From assembly GCF_900105245.1 (NCBI RefSeq), contig NZ_FNSZ01000001.1, forward strand, positions 5,516,001 to 5,580,000: DNA of 64,000 nucleotides. The letters are read 5' to 3'. Below are positions 24,095 through 30,702 of this stretch, in pieces. The DNA is from Streptomyces sp. 1222.5. Its GTDB lineage: Bacteria; Actinomycetota; Actinomycetes; Streptomycetales; Streptomycetaceae. Made by a program: the position numbers and the translations under genes. Below the pieces are notes generated by a model. It did no database searches. It was not told the DNA's origin and was given only the letters and a program-made list of their open reading frames with translations. How positions within the stretch are numbered: the stretch's first letter is position 1; each line of letters starts with the position of its first letter.

Positions 24095-24526
24095 TTAGAG
24101 CTTTCCGCCGATCTCGCACGCGCGGCACGGGGGCTGGCCGCAGGTGCACTGCATGAGGGCGTCGATGACCCCGCGGTCGTGGTAGAGGCACTCGTCTTTG
24201 CAGGTGTGCCGCGGAATGAACCCCGCGGGGATCTCGCCGGGCCACGGCTCGTGGCCGTCCCTGCAGCGGGCGAACCGCTCGGGATCGGTGGAGTGCAGGT
24301 CGTGCATCTTCGACCGCGCTTCGTCCTCCAGATGCCGCACGCGTTCCGCCAGGCTCTTGAGCTCGGCGGCGATGCCAGCGTAGAGGTCGGTGCCGGTCCT
24401 CACGTGCGCGGCCCGCAGCGCCATCGCGGCGTTGCCGAGAAACCTGCTCGCGTCCTGGAGGTCGGTCACGTGATGCATCTGAATGCCGTTCACGCCACGG
24501 ACCCATACAGCGTCCATGCTGCTCAC
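24095..24526 (-). CDS. Hypothetical protein with Cys-rich C-terminus
   Basis: 143 residues, no recognised family. Residues 20-80 are predicted mostly helical (LAERVRHLEDEARSKMHDL). The C-terminal 35 residues contain CKDEC, CTCGQPPC and CEIG, six cysteines plus histidines in a spacing that could bind zinc. The start is GTG 24526, with GGAGGTG upstream. It points away from the formamidase operon across a 195-base region, so it could be a linked regulator or an older element gene. Function unknown. Confidence 0.6.
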   Translation of the reverse strand: MSSMDAVWVRGVNGIQMHHVTDLQDASRFLGNAAMALRAAHVRTGTDLYAGIAAELKSLAERVRHLEDEARSKMHDLHSTDPERFARCRDGHEPWPGEIPAGFIPRHTCKDECLYHDRGVIDALMQCTCGQPPCRACEIGGKL

Positions 24527-24721
24527 TGATCCACCTCCGAGAAGGAAAAACCTTATTTAAGGACATTAAAGACCCGGGTTGCGCCAGTCCAGGGCTTGCA
24601 GGGTGAGTCGGCTCACAGGAGGTATGGGTGAGATGGATCTTCCTCCGTTCATCATCCACTTGACACGGAGATTTACGAGACGTCTCCTGGAAAGGACAAA
24701 GGAACGCGTCGGAGGCTGCTG
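24527..24721 (+). promoter_or_regulatory. Divergent promoter region of the formamidase operon
   Basis: 195 bases between a minus-strand gene and the plus-strand operon. It contains an unusually AT-rich block for this genome (CTTATTTAAGGACATTAAA, about 24552-24570) and a palindrome, GAGACGTCTC, near 24678. GGAGG lies seven bases before the fmdB-like ATG. Exact boxes are not assigned. Confidence 0.45.
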
Positions 24722-25000
24722 ATGGCAACCTACGAATATCGGTGCATCCGCTGCGGAACCTTCGATGTGAAGTTGCCGATCGGCACGGCACCCAAGTCCT
24801 CGGGCTGTCCCGTTTGCGGAGGCGCCGCACGGCGTGTGTATTCGGCCCCCTCTCTCGCACGAACCTCGAACGCGGTCGCCGCCGTCCATGCCCGCGAGGA
24901 GCAGTCCCGCGAGGCCCCGGAGGTGGTCTCCGAAGTGCCGCCCGGCAGGAGAGTGCGCAGACGACCGCACCCCGCGCTCTCGAAGTTGCCCCGTCCCTGA
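24722..25000 (+). CDS. FmdB-family zinc-ribbon protein
   Basis: A 92-residue protein. The first 42 residues match the FmdB zinc ribbon: MATYEYRCIRCG and GCPVCGGAARRVYSAP, with Cys8, Cys11, Cys29 and Cys32 as the metal site. The rest is polar, basic and probably disordered. FmdB-like proteins are encoded with formamidase and acetamidase genes and are thought to regulate them. It is the first gene of a three-gene operon, 21 bases before the next start. Confidence 0.9.
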   Translation: MATYEYRCIRCGTFDVKLPIGTAPKSSGCPVCGGAARRVYSAPSLARTSNAVAAVHAREEQSREAPEVVSEVPPGRRVRRRPHPALSKLPRP

Positions 25001-25021
25001 AGGACTTGGGAGGTGCGTCCT

Positions 25022-25660
25022 GTGGCGAACGTGGGACTGCTCTTCGTCGGTGCGGTGCTCTTCCTGAACGGACTGCTCCTCCTCAAAAAGGTCGATCCCC
25101 GCTCGGCAGCAGTTTTCAACCTTTTCGTCGGTGCACTCCAGGTGCTGACGCCGACGTACCTCATCTTCGCCGCCGACAACGACCCTAAGAAGATTTTGGC
25201 GGCGTCCGGGATTTATCTCTTCGGATTCACCTACCTCTACGTGGGAATCTGTCTCCTGGCCGGTATCGAAACCGATGGTGTCGGCTACTACTCGCTCTTT
25301 GTGGCAGTCGCCGCCCTGGGGTATTCGTTCGTCAATTTCCACCTCGCCAAGGACAACCCGTTCGGGGTGATCTGGCTCTACTGGGCGTTCCTGTGGTTTC
25401 TGTTCTTCCTACTGCTTGGCCTCAAGTTGGACAGGCTCGGCAGCTACGTCGGCTGGGTCACGGCGATCGAGGGCTGGGTCACCGGCGTGATCCCCGCCGC
25501 TCTGCTGCTCTCCGGCTACTGGAAACACCCCGACGAGACCGCCATCGCACTGGGCGTCTTCGCCGTCGTCGTCTTCGCGGCGCTGTGGCCGCTCACCCGC
25601 GCATCGCGGCAACCGGCGCCCGCCACCACAACGCCAGCCGGCCCGGGTGCATCCGTGTGA
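25022..25660 (+). CDS. AmiS/UreI-family amide (urea/short-chain amide) channel
   Basis: A 212-residue inner-membrane protein with six to seven membrane segments. Family blocks are VANVGLLFVGAVLFLNGLLL at the N-terminus, GALQVLTPTYLIF and NPFGVIWLYWAFLWFLFFLL. AmiS/UreI proteins are proton-gated or open channels for urea and short amides. The start is GTG 25022, because GGGAGG lies nine bases upstream and the N-terminus then matches the family; GTG 25013 overlaps the ribosome site. It feeds formamide or acetamide to the formamidase encoded next. Confidence 0.92.
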   Translation: MANVGLLFVGAVLFLNGLLLLKKVDPRSAAVFNLFVGALQVLTPTYLIFAADNDPKKILAASGIYLFGFTYLYVGICLLAGIETDGVGYYSLFVAVAALGYSFVNFHLAKDNPFGVIWLYWAFLWFLFFLLLGLKLDRLGSYVGWVTAIEGWVTGVIPAALLLSGYWKHPDETAIALGVFAVVVFAALWPLTRASRQPAPATTTPAGPGASV

Positions 25661-25688
25661 CCGATTCAGAAGGACCAAGGAAGCCGTC

Positions 25689-26939
25689 ATGCCTGAAGTC
25701 AAGTTCACAGTGGACCAGAGCAAGTCCATGCGCGATCAGACCGTCCCGGGACACAACAGGTGGCATCCGGATGTTCCGGTCGCAGCCATGGTCCACCCGG
25801 GGGACGAGTTCCGCCTCGAATGCCGCGAATGGACCGACGCGCAGATAGGCAACAACGACTCCGCCAACGACGTACGCGATGTCGACCTGAAGGCCACGCA
25901 CATGCTTAGCGGGCCGATAGGCGTCGAAGGCGCGGAGCCGGGCGACCTGCTCGTCGTGGACATCCTCGACCTGGGGCCCGTACCGCAGCAGGTCGGGGCC
26001 GCACCCGGTCAGGGCTGGGGATACACCGGCGTCTTCGCCAAGGCCAACGGCGGAGGATTCCTGACCGACTACTTCCCGGACGCCTACAAGGCGATCTGGG
26101 ACTTCCACGGTCAGCAGGCGGTGTCCAGGCACCTGCCCGGTGTCCGCTTCACCGGCATCACCCACCCCGGTCTCTTCGGCACCGCCCCCTCCGCGGACCT
26201 GCTGGCGAGCTGGAACAGGCGCGAGCAGGCGCTGATCGACACCGACCCCGACCGGATCCCCCCGCTGGGGCTCGCGCCCGATGCCGACGGGGGGCTCGCA
26301 GGAAAGGCAACCGGATCGGATGCCCAGCGCATCCTCGAGGAAGGAGCACGCACCGTTCCCGCACGGGAGAACGGCGGCAACCACGACATCAAGAACTTCA
26401 CGCGCGGCGCCCGAGTCTTCTACCCCGTCCACGTCAACGACGCCAAGCTGTCAGGCGGTGACCTGCACTTCAGCCAGGGAGACGGGGAGATCACCTTCTG
26501 CGGCGCCATCGAGATGGGCGGCTACATCGACTTCCACGTCGACCTGATCAAGGGCGGCATGGAGAAGTACGGCATCAGCACCAACCCCGTCTTCATGCCG
26601 GGCAATGTCGAGCCGCGCTACTCGGAGTTCATGTCCTTCATCGGGATCTCCGTGGACCACGACACCAACACCAACTACTACATGGACGCGACGGTTGCCT
26701 TCCGCCGCGCCTGCCTCAACGCCGTCGAGTATTTGAAGAGGTTCGGCTACTCCGGAGAGCAGGCCTATCTGATCCTCGGCGCGGCCCCCATCGAGGGACG
26801 CATCAGCGGGATCGTGGACATTCCCAACGCCTGCTGCTCGCTGTACCTCCCCACCGCCATCTTCGATTTCGACGTCCGGCCCACCACCGCCGGCCCCACG
26901 ACGGCCGACCGCGGCCAGTGCGCGGTCTCCACTGCCTGA
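25689..26939 (+). CDS. fmdA: Formamidase (FmdA/AmdA, acetamidase/formamidase family)
   Basis: A 416-residue cytosolic enzyme, full length for the family (about 405-415). It hydrolyses formamide (or acetamide) to ammonia and the acid. Family motifs include VPGHNRWHPDVPVAAMVHPG, NNDSANDVRDVDL, GDLLVVDILDLGP, GGNHDIKNFTRGARVFYPV and GDLHFSQGDGEITFCGAIEM. AAGGACCAAGGAA precedes the ATG. With the AmiS channel and FmdB protein it forms a complete amide-use unit that supplies nitrogen. It looks intact, unlike most genes in this element. Confidence 0.94.
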   Translation: MPEVKFTVDQSKSMRDQTVPGHNRWHPDVPVAAMVHPGDEFRLECREWTDAQIGNNDSANDVRDVDLKATHMLSGPIGVEGAEPGDLLVVDILDLGPVPQQVGAAPGQGWGYTGVFAKANGGGFLTDYFPDAYKAIWDFHGQQAVSRHLPGVRFTGITHPGLFGTAPSADLLASWNRREQALIDTDPDRIPPLGLAPDADGGLAGKATGSDAQRILEEGARTVPARENGGNHDIKNFTRGARVFYPVHVNDAKLSGGDLHFSQGDGEITFCGAIEMGGYIDFHVDLIKGGMEKYGISTNPVFMPGNVEPRYSEFMSFIGISVDHDTNTNYYMDATVAFRRACLNAVEYLKRFGYSGEQAYLILGAAPIEGRISGIVDIPNACCSLYLPTAIFDFDVRPTTAGPTTADRGQCAVSTA

Positions 26940-27088
26940 CTGGACACCGACGCTTGGCCGGACACCGGCCACAGGAGTTCAGCGGCTGGTGGCTCGCTGA
27001 GACTGGCGAGGCGCGGGGGAGGAGCGGATCCAGGGAAGGCGCTCGGTCCTGAGGGCGCGAGTCACCACTGCCGTCAAACCCTGCCGTC

Positions 27089-27123
27089 AAAGGCCCCGGA
27101 CCATGATCGGTCCGGAGCCTTTT
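27089..27123. terminator. Hairpin terminator after the formamidase operon / tRNA remnant
   Basis: 27089-27102 pairs with 27109-27123 around a 6-base loop with one mismatch, and TTTT lies at the 3' side on the plus strand. It probably belonged to the tRNA-Arg(CCT) fragment next to it, and it can also stop fmdA transcripts. Confidence 0.7.
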
Positions 27124-27128
27124 CCTTG

Positions 27129-27168
27129 TGCCCCCGGCAGGATTCGAACCTGCGACACCCGCTTTAGG
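27129..27168 (-). pseudogene. Orphan 3' fragment of tRNA-Arg(CCT)
   Basis: Read on the minus strand, the last 40 bases match the 3' half of a Streptomyces tRNA-Arg(CCT): CCTAAAGCGGGTGTCGCAGG, then TTCGAATCCTGCCGGGGGCA. The D arm and acceptor 5' strand are absent, so it cannot fold as a tRNA. It is not the TCT tRNA that marks the element ends. It therefore looks like an att site left by a different integration event. Confidence 0.75.
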
Positions 27169-27824
27169 TGCGAGGTTGGGGGACCCTGGGCTTGACCTGG
27201 GAATCCCTGTCTTGGGCGGCCTAGAGCCGTGCGCACCCTAGGGAACCTCGATTCCCCGTGAGTCCCCGACCGTTCTGGCACGGAAGTGGCACGCCGCGCG
27301 GCCTCCTCGATGCGAACTATGGGCAAGGTGGTCGCTGAGGTCGCCTCGGCTGGTGGCGCAGTTGGCTAGGGGCGAAGACGGCTGGCGCTGGTTGGTGGGG
27401 TTGCTGTACTTCGCTGCTGTACTGCGACGGTCCGGGGGCGCCGGCCGAGGAGTCTGGGGGCGGACCTCGGGCCCAGTAGCCGAAGAAGTGAAAGGCCGGG
27501 CCTCTGACCTGCGACCGTGCAATTGATCAACGCTGCGACCTGCGACTTAGCTGTCGGTGGTTCTCAGCGTTGGTCGTCGCTGAGCACCCCCGCACGGCCC
27601 GGAGACGGCCCGAGCGGGGGTGTCGTGCATGGCACCTGGATGCGAACTACGGGCACCAGGCTGTTGGATGTTCCCGCGCAGGTGACGGGGACGGTAACGG
27701 TCCAAGGCGGCTGCCTGTGGTCGGCACGGTCTCTGTACTTCCATGCTGTATCGCAGTCACCGTTTTGCGAGGGCCGTCCGGTAACGGCTTTCCCGGACGA
27801 TGGACGTCCTAGTCGGGGTTGCCC

Positions 27825-28064
27825 CTACAGCGCGCTCGACACCAATGGGATGGGCTTCACCAACTGGTACAGCACCCCGCCGGTGGGCGACCCGTCGGGG
27901 TTGGTGCCTTGGGCCGGTGGCGGGAACTGAAGGAGACCCCCGACATTCAGACCCACTGGTTGAGGGTCCGCGAGAGGCGCGGCCGCCGAGGCATTGAAGG
28001 CGGTCACGCCGAGCCCGCCAGCAGCGAGAAGCGCGACAGCCGCAATCCGCGGGGTTTTGATCAT
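27825..28064 (-). CDS. Small putative secreted protein
   Basis: 79 residues with a signal-peptide-like N-terminus (MIKTPRIAAVALLAAGGLG, cleavage near ASA/APLAD) and a Pro/Gly-rich mature part of about 55 residues ending with LVKPIPLVSSAL. The ATG at 28064 has only a distant AAAGGA. No family is recognised. The secretion signal makes it more credible than overlapping frames on the other strand, but it lies in eroded DNA. Confidence 0.45.
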   Translation of the reverse strand: MIKTPRIAAVALLAAGGLGVTAFNASAAAPLADPQPVGLNVGGLLQFPPPAQGTNPDGSPTGGVLYQLVKPIPLVSSAL

Positions 28065-28460
28065 TTGCGTCACTCGATCCTTTGCTGAGGTTTCTGGCAC
28101 GCCATGCCCGACGGGAGGCGTTGCCTGCTCGCTATGTCAACGCGTCAGTCGTCCCCAGGTGACACCTCTGACGCTAGCCAGCGCCCCGCTTCGCGCTACG
28201 CGGTCGGTGGAGCGGCTTTGGGCTGGAGCTGCTTTGGCGCGAGTGATCATGGCCCCGTAAGCTCCCGGCGCGTCGGGCAGTCCGTGGACCTGCCCGCTAA
28301 AGCACGACGTCGGGGCCATGATCTGCGAGGCTCGCGCCAAAGTGGCTGCCTAAAGCCGTGGAGCCGACCGCCCCAGCCACGACGTGTTCTGACCTCATGC
28401 TCCGTGTGCCCGCCCGGAGGAGCGAAGCGACGACGGGTGCTTGATGAAGTAGGGAAAGTC
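28065..28460. other. Gene-free segment dominated by an inverted repeat
   Basis: 396 bases with no supported gene. The main feature is the imperfect inverted repeat at 28201-28370, described separately. Confidence 0.6.
28201..28370. repeat. Large imperfect inverted repeat with nested hairpin
   Basis: Arms of about 56-60 bases share exact inverted blocks: CGGTCGG, CGGCTTT, CTTTGGCGCGAG and GATCATGGCCCCG. The right arm has seven extra bases (CCTCGCA) between the last two. A smaller hairpin, GGGCAGTCC / GGACCTGCCC, lies near the centre (about 28276-28296). No ORF spans it. It could be a mobile non-coding element, a folded RNA or a scar of a duplicated motif. Confidence 0.75.
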
Positions 28461-28841
28461 TTATCCCTCGGTCCGTGCCTGCTCGGCTCGGTACTCATCG
28501 AGCAGGCTGAAGAACAGCTCGATCGCGGGTACGCCTGCTGCTTCCGCGTCACGTTCGATCTCGACTGGCCAGCCCAGGGCGCTGTGCTGGCCGCGACGCT
28601 GCTGGAGCCACTCTTCGAACGGGCCTCGGTTGTCGACGCCCCAGAAGGGGAAGTCGTCCTCGTGGACGCCGTGGACTTCCATTGCGACTCTGTAGCCGAT
28701 CAGGATCGAGTCCAGGTGCTGGAGGGATCGGTGACGCACCCACATGCCAGGGCGTAGCCGTATCTCGTCGAGGAACGCGTAGACGCCCGTCAGTTCGGTG
28801 AGATGGCTGGGCTCTCTGGCCGCTGTGTTCTCCGCTGTCAT
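28461..28841 (-). CDS. Hypothetical protein of the integrative element
   Basis: A 126-residue soluble protein with no recognised domain. It contains LTGVYAFLDEIRLRPGMWV, YRVAMEVHGVHEDDFPFWG, ALGWPVEIERDAEAAGVPA and a C-terminal FFSLLDEYRAEQ. The ATG at 28841 has AGGAGGGGGACG directly upstream, a strong site. It lies immediately after the NUDIX remnant on the same strand, so the two were probably an operon. Similar small proteins are common in Streptomyces accessory regions. Function unknown. Confidence 0.68.
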   Translation of the reverse strand: MTAENTAAREPSHLTELTGVYAFLDEIRLRPGMWVRHRSLQHLDSILIGYRVAMEVHGVHEDDFPFWGVDNRGPFEEWLQQRRGQHSALGWPVEIERDAEAAGVPAIELFFSLLDEYRAEQARTEG

Positions 28842-28860
28842 GACCGTCCCCCTCCTGGCG

Positions 28861-29087
28861 AAGCAGGTGCCTGCCGTCGTGGCTGCGTACGTGCGGGCCG
28901 TCGTTGTCCAGAGCGTCCAGGAGACGGATGGCGAAGACTTCGGACATGCGCTCCGATACTTCTCGTGGCGTAAGCCAGTCCACGGCCGTCGACTCGCTGG
29001 ATGTGCGCTCGGTCCCGCCGGAAAGCTTGCACCTGAAGACCAGGGCCACGATGCCCCGGGTCGTGTTCTTGTAGACGCCGGTGAGTT
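28861..29087 (-). pseudogene. NUDIX hydrolase, C-terminal remnant
   Basis: In frame on the minus strand: ELTGVYKNTTRGIVALVFRC, then SSESTAVDWLTPREVSERMS and VFAIRLLDALDNDGPHVRSH. This is the C-terminal half of a NUDIX hydrolase as found beside AICE genes. The NUDIX box (GX5EX7REVXEE) that should lie upstream is missing, because the frame runs into integrase sequence at about 29088. No stop follows the usual C-terminus, and the frame reads on over the next gene. Pif of pSAM2 is also a NUDIX protein, from memory. Confidence 0.75.
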
Positions 29088-30161
29088 CGCCAAGGCCCTG
29101 ACGGCGACCACCGTGGCGCTGCTCCGGACGCAGCCCGCCCAGTTCGAGCCGGCGGCCGTGCGTACCGCCCTGCGTGAGTGGGGGTTCAACGCGAACCGCC
29201 GGGCGCCGTGGTGAACATCCTCAGGTGGGTCGAGCGGCATTCCCTGCCGGTCTCGGCCTGGGAGGACCCGGAGACGGTCGACCAGGTCCTCCGTGCCGTC
29301 GACACGCGCCTGGACGGAAAGCGGGCGGCGGCCTGGTCGCGGAAGCGCAACCGGCGAATCCTCAACGTCGTCATGAAGCACGCGGTCAGGCGGCGCATCC
29401 TGCGGGTCAACCCCCTGCCCAAGGGGAAGGAGACGACGGCCGTCACCAAGACCACCAACGCCGTGGACAAGCGGTCCTTGTTGAACCCTGAGCAGGCGGC
29501 CGCGATCCTCGACTGGATCCGGCGCCGGCCGCGCGGGGGCAAGAGGCTGCACGCGTTCTTCGCGACGCTGTACTACTGCGGTCCGCGGCCCGAAGAAGCC
29601 GTGGCCATGCGCGTGGAGGACGTGACGCTGCCGCACCCCGACGCCGAGGATCAGTGGTGCGAGCTGCTGTTCCACACGGCCACACCAGAGGTCGGGAAGC
29701 AGTGGACCGACACAGGGGAGATCCACGAGCGGCGCGATCTGAAGGGCCGTGCCGAGGGAGAGACGCGTACGGTGCCGGGCCATCCCGCTCTGACGCGCAT
29801 CCTGCGGCAACACATCCTCGACGAGCACCTCCAACCGGGTGATCTTCTCTTCCAAGGCGAGACCGGTGGCATCCTGGCCGGCTCCGTCATCCGCCGGGCT
29901 TGGCGCAGTGCCCGCAAGGCCGTGTTGCCGTCGCACGTCTTCGAGTCGCCGACCGGGCGGCGTGTGTACGACAACCGGAACACGCGGTTGACGAAGTGGC
30001 TCAACGACGGGATTCCGCCCGCTCAGGTGGCGGAGTGGGCCGGGAACAGTGTCGCCGTCCTTCTGGCCACTTACGCGCGGTGCGTCGATGGTCAGCTGCC
30101 CGATCTGAAGCGGCGGCTGGAGGCTGCGGGGGATCTCCCTGAGGCGCCCGACGGCGGCTGA
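29086..30161 (+). pseudogene. Tyrosine recombinase (integrase), 5'-truncated and frameshifted
   Basis: The N-terminal core-binding part survives only from FAKALTATTVALLRTQP, followed by TALREWGFNANRR, and then hits a stop at 29212. The same protein continues in another frame from about 29205 (NILRWVERHSLPVSAWEDP) to the stop at 30161. The catalytic domain keeps the first Arg (YYCGPRPEEAVAMRVED), the Arg of the second box (RRVYDNRNTRLTKWL) and the nucleophile Tyr (VAVLLATYARC). The sequence before 29086 is replaced by NUDIX DNA. The 3' part could be translated from GTG 29178 but would lack arm and core binding. It lies 116 bases from the right repeat, as expected for an AICE integrase. Confidence 0.85.
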
Positions 30162-30277
30162 TCCGCCCCGGCCGGCCTCCGAGAACTTCGACACGTATTC
30201 GACACGGCCACCCGCGAAAACCCGGTGACAGCCGGACAGCCCCGGAGTCTCGTCCTGATCATCAAGGGTGGGCCCGG

Positions 30278-30394
30278 GGCTTCGGCGTGTCGCGCGTCAC
30301 CCATTCTGAGCAGCAAAAACGCCCTCCCATGGGGAGGGCGGAGACTGGCGCCCCCGGCAGGACTCGAACCTGCGGCCAAGCGCTTAGAAGGCGC
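30278..30394. repeat. att-type direct repeat (right copy)
   Basis: 117 bases identical to 23403-23519. It covers the 3' 49 bases of the intact tRNA-Arg(TCT) gene, its terminator and 38 bases beyond. Identity ends exactly in the anticodon stem, so the crossover lies within or 3' of the anticodon arm. Confidence 0.92.
30315..30339 (-). terminator. Intrinsic terminator of tRNA-Arg(TCT)
   Basis: On the minus strand, GCCCTCCCC ATG GGAGGGC is followed by GTTTTTG. It begins seven bases after the tRNA CCA. The identical copy sits at 23440-23464. Confidence 0.85.
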
Positions 30395-30421
30395 CTGCTC
30401 TATCCACTGAGCTACGGGGGC
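30346..30421 (-). tRNA. tRNA-Arg (anticodon TCT)
   Basis: 76 bases including an encoded CCA. The acceptor stem is GCCCCCG/CGGGGGC with discriminator G, the D arm has GCTC...GAGC, the anticodon loop is CTTCTAA (anticodon TCT, reads AGA), and the T arm is GCAGG TTCGAGT CCTGC. All stems pair; one G-T pair lies in the anticodon stem. It is the integration target of the element, and the gene is kept whole by the element-borne 3' end. Confidence 0.96.
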
Positions 30422-30512
30422 CGGTGTGGTGGCCTCGTGCCTGGTGCCCCGGTGAGGGCTGATCCGTGACGTTGCCGGGGACAAGGATAGGGCTCCCGGT
30501 TCCTTGACCCTG

Positions 30513-30555
30513 CCGCTTCACCTCCGTGACTCGATGTGGAGGTTCGGTGAAGCGG
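30513..30555. terminator. Hairpin upstream of the dynamin-like operon
   Basis: CCGCTTCAC at 30513-30521 pairs with GTGAAGCGG at 30547-30555, with an inner CCTCC/GGAGG pairing. It lies in the 281-base gap between the tRNA and the GTPase gene. It could be a terminator or a leader structure; there is no T-run. Confidence 0.45.
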
Positions 30556-30702
30556 TCCTGATAATCGCAGGCAGGTACGAATCGTGCACCGCTTTTGGCG
30601 CGGGACGCACCGGGTGTTGTGCACTCGTTATGCCTGGACTGTGCCCGTGTCCCGGTCATCCCTTGTGCCTGATCTGTCCCGTCGGCGCGCAGACATGTCT
30701 AT

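Larger units (their letters stand above)
26940..27824. other. Gene-poor segment with remnants of a second integration end
   Basis: 885 bases without a convincing gene. Contents: a hairpin with T-run (27089-27123), an orphan tRNA-Arg(CCT) 3' fragment (27129-27168), and direct repeats GATGCGAACTA(T/C)GGGCA at 27309-27325 and 27639-27655. Several overlapping frames of about 90-140 codons occur on both strands, but none has a ribosome site together with a recognisable product. Confidence 0.6.
23403..30394. mobile_element. Decayed integrative element in tRNA-Arg(TCT), about 6.9 kb
   Basis: The region is bounded by identical 117-bp repeats that include the tRNA 3' end. A tyrosine integrase remnant sits next to the right repeat, as in Streptomyces actinomycete integrative and conjugative elements (AICEs). 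No replication, excisionase or FtsK-type transfer gene remains. The intact cargo is a formamidase operon. GC is visibly lower and gene density poorer than on either side. It is probably immobile, because the integrase is truncated and frameshifted. Confidence 0.85.

Noticed and set aside
27517..27930. A 137-codon plus-strand frame in the element
   Set aside because: There is no ribosome site and no recognisable product, and it overlaps a minus-strand frame with a signal peptide. Its composition looks non-coding.
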